A stretch of 64,000 bases of DNA from AP-15 sp035503615 (lineage in GTDB: Bacteria; Pseudomonadota; Alphaproteobacteria; ATCC43930; CGMCC-115725): positions 1 through 64,000 of the forward strand of contig DATJTI010000034.1 in NCBI GenBank assembly GCA_035503615.1. The letters are read 5' to 3'. Position 1 is the first letter of the stretch. Every line of letters starts with the position of its first letter. Under the pieces are notes generated by a model. That model was given only the letters and a program-made list of their open reading frames with translations, searched no databases and was not told the origin of the DNA. Of this stretch, positions 8,129 through 16,507 are shown piece by piece. The translations under genes and the position numbers were made by a program.

Positions 8129-8638
8129 ATGCGCATCTTTGGCCTCGCCGGTTGGAGCGGGAGCGGCAAGACGACCCTGATGACAGCGCTCATTCCCGAG
8201 TTCGTCGCCCGCGGCATCGAGGTGTCGACGCTGAAACATGCGCATCACGCCTTCGATGTCGACCAACCGGGCAAGGATTCGTGGCGCCATCGCCAGGCCG
8301 GCGCTCGCGAGGTGATGGTGGTTTCGGAGCGGCGCTGGGCGCTGATGAACGAATTGCGCGGCGCCCCGGAGCCGGGGCTCGACGAATTGGTGGCGCGGAT
8401 GACCCCGGTCGATCTGCTGCTGGTCGAGGGGTTCAAGCGCCACCCGCATCCGAAAATAGAGATCTACCGTCCGGCGCTCGGCAAGCCTGCGCTCTATCCC
8501 GAAGACGGCTGGATCGTCGCGGTGGCGTCCGACGCGACGCTGCGCGGGTTGCCGCTGTCGCTGCTGCCGCTCGGCGAGCCGGCGGTGATCGCCGACTTCA
8601 TCCTGCGGCATGACGGACGGGCGCGATGGCCCAGCTGA
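8129..8638 (+). CDS. mobB: Molybdopterin-guanine dinucleotide biosynthesis adapter MobB
   Basis: P-loop GTP-binding protein that assists MobA in attaching GMP to molybdopterin. It opens with MRIFGLAGWSGSGKTTL (Walker A near residues 8-16), followed by STLKHAHHAFDVD, GKDSWRHRQAGA and the LLLVEGFKR motif near residue 95, all typical of MobB. About 169 residues is usual. The ATG at 8129 was chosen; a GTG at 8108 would add seven residues. The 3' end overlaps moeA by 13 nt, so the two are likely translated in step. No mobA is visible in the window. Confidence 0.93.
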   Translation: MRIFGLAGWSGSGKTTLMTALIPEFVARGIEVSTLKHAHHAFDVDQPGKDSWRHRQAGAREVMVVSERRWALMNELRGAPEPGLDELVARMTPVDLLLVEGFKRHPHPKIEIYRPALGKPALYPEDGWIVAVASDATLRGLPLSLLPLGEPAVIADFILRHDGRARWPS

Positions 8639-9879
8639 GCGACGATTGCTTCGCCTTTGGCGGCGCGCTGTTGAGCGTCGCCGAGGCGCTCGACCGGATC
8701 GACGCGCGGGTCGTGGCGGTCGTCGGCGGTGAGACGGTCGCGTTGCCGCAGGCCGCCGGCCGGGTGCTGGCGCAGGATCTGGTCGCCGGCATGGATTTGC
8801 CGCCGCACGCCAACAGCGCTGTCGATGGCTACGCGGTGGCCCATGCCGACCTCTCGCTCGATCGCGAAACCGAGCTCGTCGTCGCTGGTCGGGCCGCGGC
8901 CGGCCATCCGCTGGATCGTGCACTGCGCCATGGCGAGGCGATCCGCATCTTCACCGGCGCGCCGATGCCCGCAGGCGCCGACACGGTGCTGATGCAGGAG
9001 GATTGCGTCGCCGCCGACGGCCGGGTGCGGATCAAGCCCGGTATCAGAAAAGGCGCCAACCGGCGGCATGCCGGCGAGGATGTCGCGCGCGGCGAGATTG
9101 CGCTCGCCGCCGGCCGCCGGCTCGGGCCGGCCGATATCGGGTTGGCCGCGGCACTCGGTCATGCCGAGCTGCCGGTGTTCCGACGTTTGCGGGTGGCGCT
9201 GTTATCGACCGGCGACGAGGTTCACGACCCCGGCGCCGCGCTGCCGCCGGGCGCGATCTACGACGCCAACCGGTTCATTTTGCGCGCGCTGCTCGATGGG
9301 CTTGGCTGTGTCGTCACCGATTTCGGCATCCGTCCGGATCGTGAGGCGGCGCTCGCCGACACGCTCGCCGCAGCCAGCGCCGAGCATGATCTGATCGTGA
9401 CCTCGGGCGGCGTGTCGACCGGCGAGGAGGATCATGTCAGAGCTGCGATCGAGCGGCATGGCGCGCTCCATTTCTGGCGGCTGGCGATCAAGCCGGGACG
9501 GCCGGTCGCGCTGGGGCAGGTCGCAGGCGTGCCGCTCATCGGTCTGCCCGGCAATCCGGTCGCGGTGGTGGTGACCTTTGCCGTGCTGGCCCGGCCGCTG
9601 ATCCTGAAGCTCGCCGGTGCCATAGCACCGCCGCCGCTGCTTCACCCGGTCCGCGCCGGTTTTGCCTATCGCAAAAAGCCCGGGCGGCGGGAATACCTAC
9701 GCGCCCGGCTGGAGCGCGATGGCGATCGGCTCGTCGCGGTCAAATATGCGCGCGATGGCGCCGGCATCCTGTCGTCGATCGTGCAGTCGGACGGTCTTGT
9801 GATTCTCGACGAGGCAACCGGCAATCTCGCCGCCGGGACGATCGTCGATTTCCTGCCCTTTGCCGAGGTGTTCGGGTGA
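8626..9879 (+). CDS. moeA: Molybdopterin molybdenumtransferase MoeA
   Basis: Inserts molybdate into adenylylated molybdopterin, the last common step of molybdenum cofactor synthesis. Family landmarks in order: PLPPHANSAVDGYAV-like segment (DLPPHANSAVDGYAV, near 49-63), the IFTGAPMPAGADTV motif (about 109-122), the MPT-binding domain with LSTGDEV, YDANRFIL and TSGGVSTGEEDHV (about 262-276), the KPGRPVALG and GLPGNPVAV loops near 295-315, and the small C-terminal domain. 417 residues is normal. It overlaps mobB at its start and moaD at its stop (GTGA), so the whole Moco run is tightly coupled. Confidence 0.96.
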   Translation: MAQLSDDCFAFGGALLSVAEALDRIDARVVAVVGGETVALPQAAGRVLAQDLVAGMDLPPHANSAVDGYAVAHADLSLDRETELVVAGRAAAGHPLDRALRHGEAIRIFTGAPMPAGADTVLMQEDCVAADGRVRIKPGIRKGANRRHAGEDVARGEIALAAGRRLGPADIGLAAALGHAELPVFRRLRVALLSTGDEVHDPGAALPPGAIYDANRFILRALLDGLGCVVTDFGIRPDREAALADTLAAASAEHDLIVTSGGVSTGEEDHVRAAIERHGALHFWRLAIKPGRPVALGQVAGVPLIGLPGNPVAVVVTFAVLARPLILKLAGAIAPPPLLHPVRAGFAYRKKPGRREYLRARLERDGDRLVAVKYARDGAGILSSIVQSDGLVILDEATGNLAAGTIVDFLPFAEVFG

Positions 9880-10127
9880 GGCTGTTGTATTTTGCATGGC
9901 TGCGGGCGCGCATCGGTTGCGCCGAGGAGGAGATGCCGTTGCCGCCGCAGGTGCGCGACGTGGCCGGCTTGCTCGCCTGGTTGCGGGCGCGCGGCGGCGG
10001 CCACGCCGAAGCCTTGCAGAACCTCGCGGTGGTTCGGGTCGCGGTCAATCAGGAGTATGTCGGGCTCGATCACCCGCTCGGTGAGGGCGACGAGGTCGCG
10101 ATCTTTCCGCCGGTTACCGGAGGCTGA
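9876..10127 (+). CDS. moaD: Molybdopterin synthase sulfur carrier subunit MoaD
   Basis: Ubiquitin-like sulfur carrier that delivers the dithiolene sulfurs to precursor Z. It is 83 residues long, starts with LLYFAWLRARIG, and ends in the obligatory FPPVTGG whose terminal Gly-Gly is thiocarboxylated. The GTG start overlaps the moeA stop by 4 nt (GTGA). moaE follows four bases after the stop, matching the two-subunit synthase. Confidence 0.96.
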   Translation: MRLLYFAWLRARIGCAEEEMPLPPQVRDVAGLLAWLRARGGGHAEALQNLAVVRVAVNQEYVGLDHPLGEGDEVAIFPPVTGG

Positions 10128-10131
10128 GGCA

Positions 10132-10644
10132 ATGATCCGCGTCCAGCGCGAGGATTTCGACACCGGTGTCGAGCTCGACCGGCTCGCGGCCGGCAACCAC
10201 CTGATCGGCGGGGTCGCGAGCTTTATCGGGCTGGTGCGCGACATGTCGCCGGACGGGGCTCGAGGCGCCGCCGACCGGGTCACGGCGCTGACGCTCGAAC
10301 ACTACCCCGGCATGACCGAAAAGAAGCTGGCCGAGATCGATCTCGAGGCGCATCGCCGCTGGCCGCTGGCCGCCTCGCTGATCATCCATCGCTATGGCCG
10401 GCTCGAACCGGGCGACCGCATTGTGCTGGTCGCCACCGCGTCGCCGCAGCGCGAGGCCGCACTCGCCGCCTGCCATTTCCTGATCGACTGGCTGAAGACC
10501 GACGCGCCGTTCTGGAAGAGCGAAGAGACCCCGCAAGGCGAGCGCTGGGTCGATGCCCGCACCACCGACGATGCCGCGAGACAGCGCTGGAACCGTATCT
10601 CGGGAGACGCCGATCCGGTTCGATCGGATGCGGTGGAGCGCTAG
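10132..10644 (+). CDS. moaE: Molybdopterin synthase catalytic subunit MoaE
   Basis: Large subunit of molybdopterin synthase, which converts precursor Z to molybdopterin using MoaD thiocarboxylate. Recognisable segments are GGVASFIGLVRD (about residues 24-35), LEHYPGMTEKKL (about 55-66), the HRYGRLEPGD box (about 84-93) and DWLKTDAPFWKSEETPQG (about 119-136), which carries the two conserved Lys residues used in catalysis. The ATG at 10132 lies directly after moaD. The extra C-terminal residues after ARTTDDAARQRW are family-variable. Confidence 0.95.
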   Translation: MIRVQREDFDTGVELDRLAAGNHLIGGVASFIGLVRDMSPDGARGAADRVTALTLEHYPGMTEKKLAEIDLEAHRRWPLAASLIIHRYGRLEPGDRIVLVATASPQREAALAACHFLIDWLKTDAPFWKSEETPQGERWVDARTTDDAARQRWNRISGDADPVRSDAVER

Positions 10645-10690
10645 CGACCACCCGTCCTCGACCCGCCGGGAACGCGCCGCGGAGCAAGTC

Positions 10691-11422
10691 ATGGCGACGC
10701 AGAACATCTATGATGATGCCGGTTTTTTTGCCGGCTATTGTCGGCTCGCACGCTCGGTCGAAGGGCTTGCCGGGGCGCCCGAATGGCCGGCGCTGCAGGC
10801 ATTGCTACCCGATCTGCGCGGTGCGAGCGTGCTCGATCTCGGCTGCGGTTTTGGCTGGTTCTGCCGCTGGGCGCGGCGAGAGGGTGCGGCCGATGTGCTC
10901 GGCGTCGATGTTTCGGAGAACATGCTGGCGCGCGCCAGAGCCGACACCGCAGACCCGGCGATCCGCTATGTCAGGGCGGATCTCGAAGATTTCGAGCCGC
11001 CGGGGATGCAGTTCCACCTGGTCTACAGTTCGCTCGCCCTCCATTACCTCGAAAACCTCGCGGCGCTGATCGGCCGCGTCGCACGGTTGCTGGTGCCGGG
11101 CGGGAACCTCGTCTTCTCGGTCGAGCATCCGATCTTCACCGCGCCGACCAATCCGGGCTGGTCGGAGGCAGCCGCGGGTCACAGGAGCTGGCCGGTCGAT
11201 GCCTATCTCGATGAGGGACCGCGCCGCACCAACTGGCTCGTCACCGGCGTCGTCAAGCAGCACCGCACGATCGCAACCTACCTGAACCTGCTGATCGGCT
11301 GTGGTCTCGTCCTCCGCCATGTCGCGGAATGGGGCCCGTCGGCGGAGCAGATCGCCGTGCACCCGGAATGGGCCGACGAGCGCCGGCGCCCGCCCTTCCT
11401 GTTGGTGGCGGCGCGGCGCTGA
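10691..11422 (+). CDS. Class I SAM-dependent methyltransferase
   Basis: Soluble methyltransferase of about 243 residues. The SAM motif I VLDLGCGFGWFCRWA lies near residues 50-64, motif II acid in GVDVSENML near 75-83, and the motif VLLVPGGNLVFSVEHPIF-like segment (LLVPGGNLVFSVEHP) near 137-151. This combination is found in small-molecule methyltransferases of the Methyltransf_11/12 type, but nothing shows the acceptor. The ATG at 10691 follows GGAGCAAGTC, a fair ribosome-binding site. It stands 46 bp after moaE on the same strand and is convergent with ilvE; whether it belongs to the Moco operon functionally is unknown. Confidence 0.85.
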   Translation: MATQNIYDDAGFFAGYCRLARSVEGLAGAPEWPALQALLPDLRGASVLDLGCGFGWFCRWARREGAADVLGVDVSENMLARARADTADPAIRYVRADLEDFEPPGMQFHLVYSSLALHYLENLAALIGRVARLLVPGGNLVFSVEHPIFTAPTNPGWSEAAAGHRSWPVDAYLDEGPRRTNWLVTGVVKQHRTIATYLNLLIGCGLVLRHVAEWGPSAEQIAVHPEWADERRRPPFLLVAARR

Positions 11423-11512
11423 CAGCCGTCAGCCCGCCACCGGCGCGTCGGACCGACAAGGACAAGGGGCCGAGGATTTCTCTGCCTTTGCACATCCCTG
11501 AAATATCCGAGC

Positions 11513-12418
11513 CTACGCGGCGCTGGCGGCGACGGTCTTGCCGACCGCCCGGTCGTAATCCTCCCACATCAGCCGGCAGACGGCACCCGGCGTAAAGCGA
11601 TAATGGCCATGGTCGCCGATGATCTCGCCGACCGGGGTTACTTCAGCCGCCGAGCCGGTCAGGAACATTTCATCAGCCTTGGCCAGTTCATCGGGCAGGA
11701 TCGCGCGCTCGATCACCTTGAGCCCGCGTTTTTTGGCGAGGCCGATCACGGTCTGGCGGGTGATACCGTTCAGAAAGCAATCCGGTGTCGGGGTGTGCAA
11801 CTCGCCATTGATGACGAGAAACAGATTGGCCCCGGTGCCCTCGGCGAGCCGGCCGCGCCAATCGAGCATCAGCGCGTCGTCGCAGCCATCCGCCTCGGCA
11901 ATGTGCTTCGACATCGTGCAGATCATGTAGAGCCCGGCGGCCTTGGCCTGGGTCGGCGCGGTATCCGGCGCCGGCCGCTTCCATGGCGCCCATTTCATGC
12001 GAATCCCCTTGGCCCGCGCCTCGGGCGAGAAATACGCTGGCCAGTCCCAGGCAGCGATCGCTAGGTGGATCCGCGTCGCCTGCGCCGACACTCCCATCTG
12101 CTCCGCGCCGCGCCACGCGATCGGCCGCACATATCCTTCACGGATGTGGTTGGAGCCGATGACCTCGAGGGTTGCCTTTTTCAGATCGTCGATGCTGACC
12201 GGTAGTTCGAAGCCGAGGATCCGGGCCGAATTGGCGAGGCGCTCATTGTGGTCGTCGAGGCGAAAGACCGAACCGTTGTAGACACGCTCGCCTTCAAACA
12301 CGCAGCTTGCATAATGCAGCCCGTGGCTGAGCACGTGCAGCTTGGCCTCGCGCCACGGAACCAGGCGGCCGTCATACCAGATGGAGCCGTCGCGGTCGTC
12401 GAAGGGGATCATGTCCAT
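11513..12418 (-). CDS. ilvE: Branched-chain amino acid aminotransferase
   Basis: PLP-dependent class IV transaminase catalysing the last step of Leu/Ile/Val synthesis or the first of their breakdown. Landmarks from the ATG at 12418: IWYDGRLVPW near the N terminus, HVLSHGLHYASCVFEGERVY (about 29-48), the PLP-lysine segment TQAKAAGLYMICTMSKHIAEADGCDDALMLD within which QAKAAGLY holds the Lys near 160, LAEGTGANLFLV (about 191-202), and FLTGSAAEVTPV (about 250-261). Length 301 is typical. Divergent from the MarR gene, as in petP-petR-type alphaproteobacterial loci. Confidence 0.94.
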   Translation of the reverse strand: MDMIPFDDRDGSIWYDGRLVPWREAKLHVLSHGLHYASCVFEGERVYNGSVFRLDDHNERLANSARILGFELPVSIDDLKKATLEVIGSNHIREGYVRPIAWRGAEQMGVSAQATRIHLAIAAWDWPAYFSPEARAKGIRMKWAPWKRPAPDTAPTQAKAAGLYMICTMSKHIAEADGCDDALMLDWRGRLAEGTGANLFLVINGELHTPTPDCFLNGITRQTVIGLAKKRGLKVIERAILPDELAKADEMFLTGSAAEVTPVGEIIGDHGHYRFTPGAVCRLMWEDYDRAVGKTVAASAA

Positions 12419-12538
12419 GAAAGTCTTCCTTGCGCCCGAGCGAGTGGAGCCGGTCTCCCGGGTCACGAGCCTTGCCGGCCCGGTTCCGATGGACCTTATA
12501 TCGAAGAGGACGCTCAACCGGTATCCAAGGTTGCGAGA

Positions 12539-12559
12539 TATGTCAATATGTCTGACATA
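12539..12559. promoter_or_regulatory. Inverted repeat over the MarR start codon, likely autoregulatory operator
   Basis: TATGTCA, 7-nt spacer ATATGTC, TGACATA: perfect 7-bp arms. The proposed ATG of the MarR gene (12548) lies inside the spacer. MarR regulators bind such palindromes, so binding here could block both its own expression and influence the divergent ilvE. Confidence 0.55.
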
Positions 12560-13048
12560 AAAGCCCAGACTGCGCCGTTGCTGATGCCCGAGGATGCGGT
12601 CAGGGACGGGATCGAGCTGTTGTTTTTCGCCTATCGCGACTTCACCGCCGAGCCCGATGCGGTGCTGGCGCGCTACGGGTTTGGCCGCGCCCATCATCGG
12701 GTGATCCATTTTGTCGCGCGCCATCCGCAGATGACCGTCAGCGAGTTGCTCGGCATCCTGCGCATCACCAAGCAGAGCCTGAGCCGGGTGCTCAGCGAAC
12801 TGGTGCAGCGGGGCTTCGTGCATCAGCGCCCCGGTCCGCACGACCGGCGGCAGCGTCTGCTCGAGCTGACGGCGCAGGGCCGCGCGCTCGAACGGGAGGT
12901 CTCGGCGCCGCAGCGCGCCCGCGTCGCGCGCGCCTATCACCAGGCGGGAGCATCGGCGGTGGAGGGTTTTCGCCGGGTGCTGCTCGGGATCATCGCCGAC
13001 CCCGACGACCGGCTTCGCTTCGAGGCCGGATCGAACGGGCAGCGCTGA
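12548..13048 (+). CDS. MarR-family transcriptional regulator (PetP-like)
   Basis: Winged-helix regulator of about 166 residues. The DNA-binding domain reads MTVSELLGILRITKQSLSRVLSELVQRGFV (about residues 61-90) followed by the wing GPHDRRQRLLELTAQGRAL. Its position before an OmpR-type response regulator and behind a divergent branched-chain aminotransferase matches PetP of the Rhodobacter petPR system and its many alphaproteobacterial homologues. A start at 12548 is chosen because Met-Ser begins just where homology to such regulators starts; the codon sits within a palindrome that probably serves as operator. Effector unknown. Confidence 0.85.
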   Translation: MSDIKAQTAPLLMPEDAVRDGIELLFFAYRDFTAEPDAVLARYGFGRAHHRVIHFVARHPQMTVSELLGILRITKQSLSRVLSELVQRGFVHQRPGPHDRRQRLLELTAQGRALEREVSAPQRARVARAYHQAGASAVEGFRRVLLGIIADPDDRLRFEAGSNGQR

Positions 13049-13077
13049 ATGCCGGGAGGGCGTAAGCTCGGCGCCCG

Positions 13078-13758
13078 ATGAGCGAACTCGAACCTCATCT
13101 CCTGGTCGTCGATGACGACGCCCGGCTGTGCGAGCTGCTGCGCCGCTACCTTTCGGAGAACGGCTTCCGCGTGACGATTGCGGCCGATGCCGGCGAGGCG
13201 CGCGCGATGCTGGCGAGCTTCGCCTTCGACCTCGTCGTGCTCGACGTGATGATGCCCGGCGAAAGCGGGCTCGACCTGACCCGCCACCTGCGCCATGAGA
13301 GTCGGGTGCCGGTGCTGCTGCTGACCGCGATGGCCGAGCCCGAGGACCGGGTCAATGGTCTCGAACAGGGTGCCGACGACTATCTGTCGAAGCCGTTCGA
13401 GCCGCGCGAACTGGTGCTGCGGCTGCGCAACCTGTTGCAGCGGCGTCCGGCCGAGACCGACCTTCGCGAAATCCGCTTTGGCGGCTGCCGCTTCGATCTC
13501 ACCCGCGGCGAGCTGTTCCGCGGCGGCGACATGATCCGCCTGACCGCGGCCGAAACCGGGTTGCTGCTCAGCTTGGCGCAAAAGGCCGGGGAGGCGGTGT
13601 CGCGCGAGGAGCTGGCCTTGTCGGCGCAATTCAGCGGCAATGTACGCAATGTCGATGTGCAGATGACCCGGCTGCGTCGCAAGATCGAGCGCGATCCGCG
13701 GTTCCCGCGCTATCTGCAGACGGTTCGGGGCACCGGTTATGTCCTCAAACCGGATTGA
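13078..13758 (+). CDS. OmpR/PhoB-type response regulator (PetR-like)
   Basis: Two-component DNA-binding response regulator, 226 residues. Receiver domain with acidic pocket VVDDDARL (about 10-17), phospho-acceptor Asp in VVLDVMMPG near residue 54, the switch Thr in LLLTAMAEP and Lys in YLSKPFEP near 104. The C-terminal winged helix carries LTAAETGLLLSLAQKAGEAVSREEL and ends VRGTGYVLKPD. Its end overlaps the next gene, the partner kinase, by 20 nt. In the petP-petR setting such pairs are linked to cytochrome or envelope genes, but the targets here are not visible. Confidence 0.95.
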   Translation: MSELEPHLLVVDDDARLCELLRRYLSENGFRVTIAADAGEARAMLASFAFDLVVLDVMMPGESGLDLTRHLRHESRVPVLLLTAMAEPEDRVNGLEQGADDYLSKPFEPRELVLRLRNLLQRRPAETDLREIRFGGCRFDLTRGELFRGGDMIRLTAAETGLLLSLAQKAGEAVSREELALSAQFSGNVRNVDVQMTRLRRKIERDPRFPRYLQTVRGTGYVLKPD

Positions 13759-15154
13759 GGAATTGCCGCCTGGAGCGATCGCGACGACCGACCCGGGCGG
13801 CGAGGCCGAGACCAGGATCTGGGGCGAGCGCGACCTGCATCCGCGGGGCTGGCTCAAGCGGCTGCTGCCGCGCACGATGTTCGGCCGCTCGCTGCTGATC
13901 GTCGTGATGCCGCTGATACTGCTGCAGGCGATCGCGACCTGGATCTTCTACGAGCGGCATTGGGCGGCGATCTCGTGGCGGCTGGCCACCGGGGTTGCCG
14001 GCGACATCGCGTTGACCATCGCGGCGATCGACTTGACCCGGTCCGCGAGTGCCACCGACGCCCTGCTGCAACGCGGCGGGGTGCTGACCGATCTGCGCTT
14101 CACCCTCGAACGGGGCCGGGTGCTGCCACCGCCGGCGCCGCCCAGCGGCACCCTGATCGAGGATCAGCTGAACCAGGCGCTGGGTGGCCGGGTTACCGCG
14201 GCGTGGCGCATCGACCGGCTCGACAACCCGCGGGCGCTGCGCATCGAGGTGCAGCTGACCCGGGGGGTATTGGTCGCCGAGGTGCCATGGGACCGGCTGT
14301 ACAGCTCGACGACCTACATCTTCGAAATGTGGATGGTCGGCTCTTCGCTCGTGCTGCTCGCCGTGGCCACCCTGTTCTTGCGAAACCAGATCAAATCGCT
14401 GCGCCGCCTGGCGGCCGCCGCCGACAGTTTCGGCAAAGGCCGGCCGGTGCCGTTCTTCAAGATCGAAGGGGCGGTCGAGATCCGTCGCGCGGCGATCGCT
14501 TTCGTGACCATGCGCGAGCGCATCCAGCGCCAGATCCGGCAGCGCACGCAGATGCTGGCCGGCGTGTCGCACGATCTGCGCACGCCGCTCACCCGGATGA
14601 AGCTGGCTTTGGCGATCCTCGGCGACGATCCGGCAGTCGAGGAGCTGAAATCGGACGTAGCCGAGATGGAGCACATGGTGCACGGCTATCTCGACTTTGT
14701 TCGCGGCGAGGGCAGCGAAGCGCCGGTCGAGACCGACATCGCGCTGCTGCTCGAAGACGTCGCGGCGGCGATGCGGCGCGAGGGGACGCAGCTGTCGCTG
14801 AGCGTACCGGGCGAATATGCGATCCCGGTGCGGCCAAATGCGCTCCGGCGGTGCCTCGTCAATCTGATCGGCAACGCCCGCCGGCATGGCACCAGGGTCT
14901 GGCTCAGCGCGCTGCCGGCAGCCGACGGCATCGACATCCTAGTCGATGACGATGGTCCGGGGATCCCGGCGGCTGATCGCGACCGGGTGTTCCGAGCCTT
15001 TGTGCGCCTCGACCCGTCGCGCAACCGGTCGACCGGCGGGGTCGGGCTCGGCCTGACCATCGCGCGCGATGTGGCCCGCGGCCATGGCGGGGACGTCCGG
15101 CTCGAAACGTCACCAGCGGGCGGGTTGCGCGCGCGCGTCCATCTGCCGCGGTGA
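13739..15154 (+). CDS. Sensor histidine kinase (EnvZ-like), partner of upstream regulator
   Basis: Membrane histidine kinase of 471 residues. One N-terminal transmembrane helix (about 46-66) and a second near 190-212 frame a periplasmic sensor segment of about 120 residues. A HAMP linker follows (LRRLAAAADSFGKGRPV), then the HisKA domain with the phospho-His in AGVSHDLRTPLTRMKLAL near 274-292, and the ATPase domain with NLIGNARRHG (N box), DDDGPGIP (G1) and GGVGLGLTIARDVARGHGG (G2) close to the C terminus. The start overlaps the response regulator by 20 nt, so they are co-translated and almost surely cognate. Signal unknown. Confidence 0.95.
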   Translation: MSSNRIEELPPGAIATTDPGGEAETRIWGERDLHPRGWLKRLLPRTMFGRSLLIVVMPLILLQAIATWIFYERHWAAISWRLATGVAGDIALTIAAIDLTRSASATDALLQRGGVLTDLRFTLERGRVLPPPAPPSGTLIEDQLNQALGGRVTAAWRIDRLDNPRALRIEVQLTRGVLVAEVPWDRLYSSTTYIFEMWMVGSSLVLLAVATLFLRNQIKSLRRLAAAADSFGKGRPVPFFKIEGAVEIRRAAIAFVTMRERIQRQIRQRTQMLAGVSHDLRTPLTRMKLALAILGDDPAVEELKSDVAEMEHMVHGYLDFVRGEGSEAPVETDIALLLEDVAAAMRREGTQLSLSVPGEYAIPVRPNALRRCLVNLIGNARRHGTRVWLSALPAADGIDILVDDDGPGIPAADRDRVFRAFVRLDPSRNRSTGGVGLGLTIARDVARGHGGDVRLETSPAGGLRARVHLPR

Positions 15155-15180
15155 GGTCGCGAACCATCGCCGCGGCACAT

Positions 15181-15264
15181 TCCGCTTTGCGACGCCGCCC
15201 GCCGCTTTGCAACGCTGTCCGCCGCTTTGCAACGCCGCGCCGGTCAACCGCCGCAAAGCGACGC
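15181..15264. repeat. Three 20-bp tandem repeats between convergent genes
   Basis: Units at 15181-15200, 15201-15220 and 15221-15240 share the core CCGCTTTGC-AACG with few changes. The core reappears inverted (GCAAAGCG, 15253-15260), so the last direct unit can pair with it as an 8-bp stem. It lies between the kinase stop and the phasin stop, where a bidirectional terminator is expected, but there is no T-run. Confidence 0.6.
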
Positions 15265-15270
15265 CGGAGG

Positions 15271-15702
15271 TCAGCGTGCGGTCTGTTGCTTGGCCATTTC
15301 GCGCAATTCGTCGAGACCTTCGCTGGCCCGCTTGCGCAGGACATCGGCGGCTTCCGAGCCGGCCTTGGTCGCCAGCATCGTGAGCTCGCGCCCGTGATCG
15401 ATACTGCGCGCGAGCATCTGCTTCGCATATTCGGTGTTTTTGGCGATGCGATCCTCGGTCGAGCTCGGCTGGACGAGATCGCGGAACATGACCGTGACAT
15501 CTTCGAGCGTCTGGCGGGCGATCTCGATATGGCGCCGGGCGACCGCCTGGACCCCTTCGACAGCGAGCTGGTTTGCCTGGCTCAATGCCTCGATGTTGCG
15601 GCGCTGGCAGGCCATCAGCGCCTCGATGTCGAACGGGCGAAAGCGAAAATCGGTCATCATCTTGGTCACGTCGAAATCGAAGAAGCTCGGGCGGGCATCC
15701 AT
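15271..15702 (-). CDS. Phasin family protein
   Basis: Small amphipathic coat protein of polyhydroxyalkanoate granules. 143 residues; after an N-terminal FDFDVTKMM segment it is almost entirely helical and coiled-coil-like. The phasin_2 pattern is visible in CQRRNIEALSQANQLAVEGVQ (about 32-52), followed by RRHIEIARQTLEDVTVMFRDL and a C-terminal region with AKQMLARSIDHGREL and AGSEAADVLRKRASEGLDEL. No transmembrane segment or signal peptide. Stands alone, convergent with the histidine kinase. Its presence suggests that the organism stores PHA, though no PHA synthase is in the window. Confidence 0.88.
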   Translation of the reverse strand: MDARPSFFDFDVTKMMTDFRFRPFDIEALMACQRRNIEALSQANQLAVEGVQAVARRHIEIARQTLEDVTVMFRDLVQPSSTEDRIAKNTEYAKQMLARSIDHGRELTMLATKAGSEAADVLRKRASEGLDELREMAKQQTAR

Positions 15703-15810
15703 GGCGTGCGATCCGTTTCGGGGCTGGGTTTATTGTGCGGTGCACAACGAATGGAATATCGGTGCGCCGCCCCCTGGCGTCAAGCGTCGATTATTGCGCG
15801 GCAACAGAAA

Positions 15811-16464
15811 TCAGCCGGCAATAGCGGCGTCGCCGCGCCGCAGCGGCGCCTGAGCGACCAGCCAACGCTCGATCCGCCGCAGCCGGGCGTCGAGTGCCGC
15901 CATGGTTGCTGCGAGGTCGGGAGACTCGTCGCGGCGCCACACGCGCATCGCCCCGAGATAGGCAGCACCGGTCAGCTTGACGGTGAGCGCGCCGCGCAGC
16001 CCGCCGGTCGGGATGTCGGCAGTTTCGAGCATCCATCTGAGCGAGCGCGCCAGCGTTGCGGCCAACGCGAGCGCCGACACGGGATCGCCGGTCAAATCGC
16101 GGCGCAGCACTTCGAGCGTGGGGCGATAGGGGCGCAGCGCGTCGAATCGCCGCATCAGCAGATCGAACAGCCTGTCGCGCGGGCGCTCGTCGGTCTCGGC
16201 GGCGGGCGGCTCGGCCAGTACCCTTTCGTCGATCCGCCGCAGGAACCCGCACAGGATCGCCTGCTTCGAGGCAAACTGCCGGTAGACCTGCAGAACCGGC
16301 ATCCCGGCCTCCTCGGCGATCGCCGCCAGCGACAACCGACGCCAGCCCTCGCTGGCGATCCGCGCCAGCGCGGCATCGATGATGCGGTCGGCATCGTCGC
16401 GCATCGCAGCACCCTGAGCGCGCCTGCGTCGCGGAGTCCCGCCATCGTTGGTGGTGCTGTCCAT
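15811..16464 (-). CDS. TetR/AcrR-family transcriptional regulator
   Basis: About 217 residues from the ATG at 16464 (a second ATG at 16404 is possible). The N-terminal helix-turn-helix reads IIDAALARIASEGWRRLSLAAIAEEAGMPVLQVYRQFASKQAIL near residues 27-70, the standard TetR layout. The C-terminal part, with LEVLRRDLTGDPVSALALAATLARSLRWMLE, resembles the COQ9-like or TetR_C type ligand domains seen in alphaproteobacterial regulators located beside ubiK/ybjN/proC. It lies 43 bp downstream of proC on the same strand. Target genes unknown. Confidence 0.85.
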   Translation of the reverse strand: MDSTTNDGGTPRRRRAQGAAMRDDADRIIDAALARIASEGWRRLSLAAIAEEAGMPVLQVYRQFASKQAILCGFLRRIDERVLAEPPAAETDERPRDRLFDLLMRRFDALRPYRPTLEVLRRDLTGDPVSALALAATLARSLRWMLETADIPTGGLRGALTVKLTGAAYLGAMRVWRRDESPDLAATMAALDARLRRIERWLVAQAPLRRGDAAIAG

Positions 16465-16507
16465 CCCGCAATCTCCGCAATGCCACGATCGAGGCAGTGC
16501 CGCGGGC

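Noticed and set aside
11418..11433. GCTGAC-AGCC-GTCAGC hairpin after the methyltransferase gene as a terminator
   Set aside because: A clean 6-bp stem, but it overlaps the stop codon and is not followed by a T-run, so it is not listed as a terminator.
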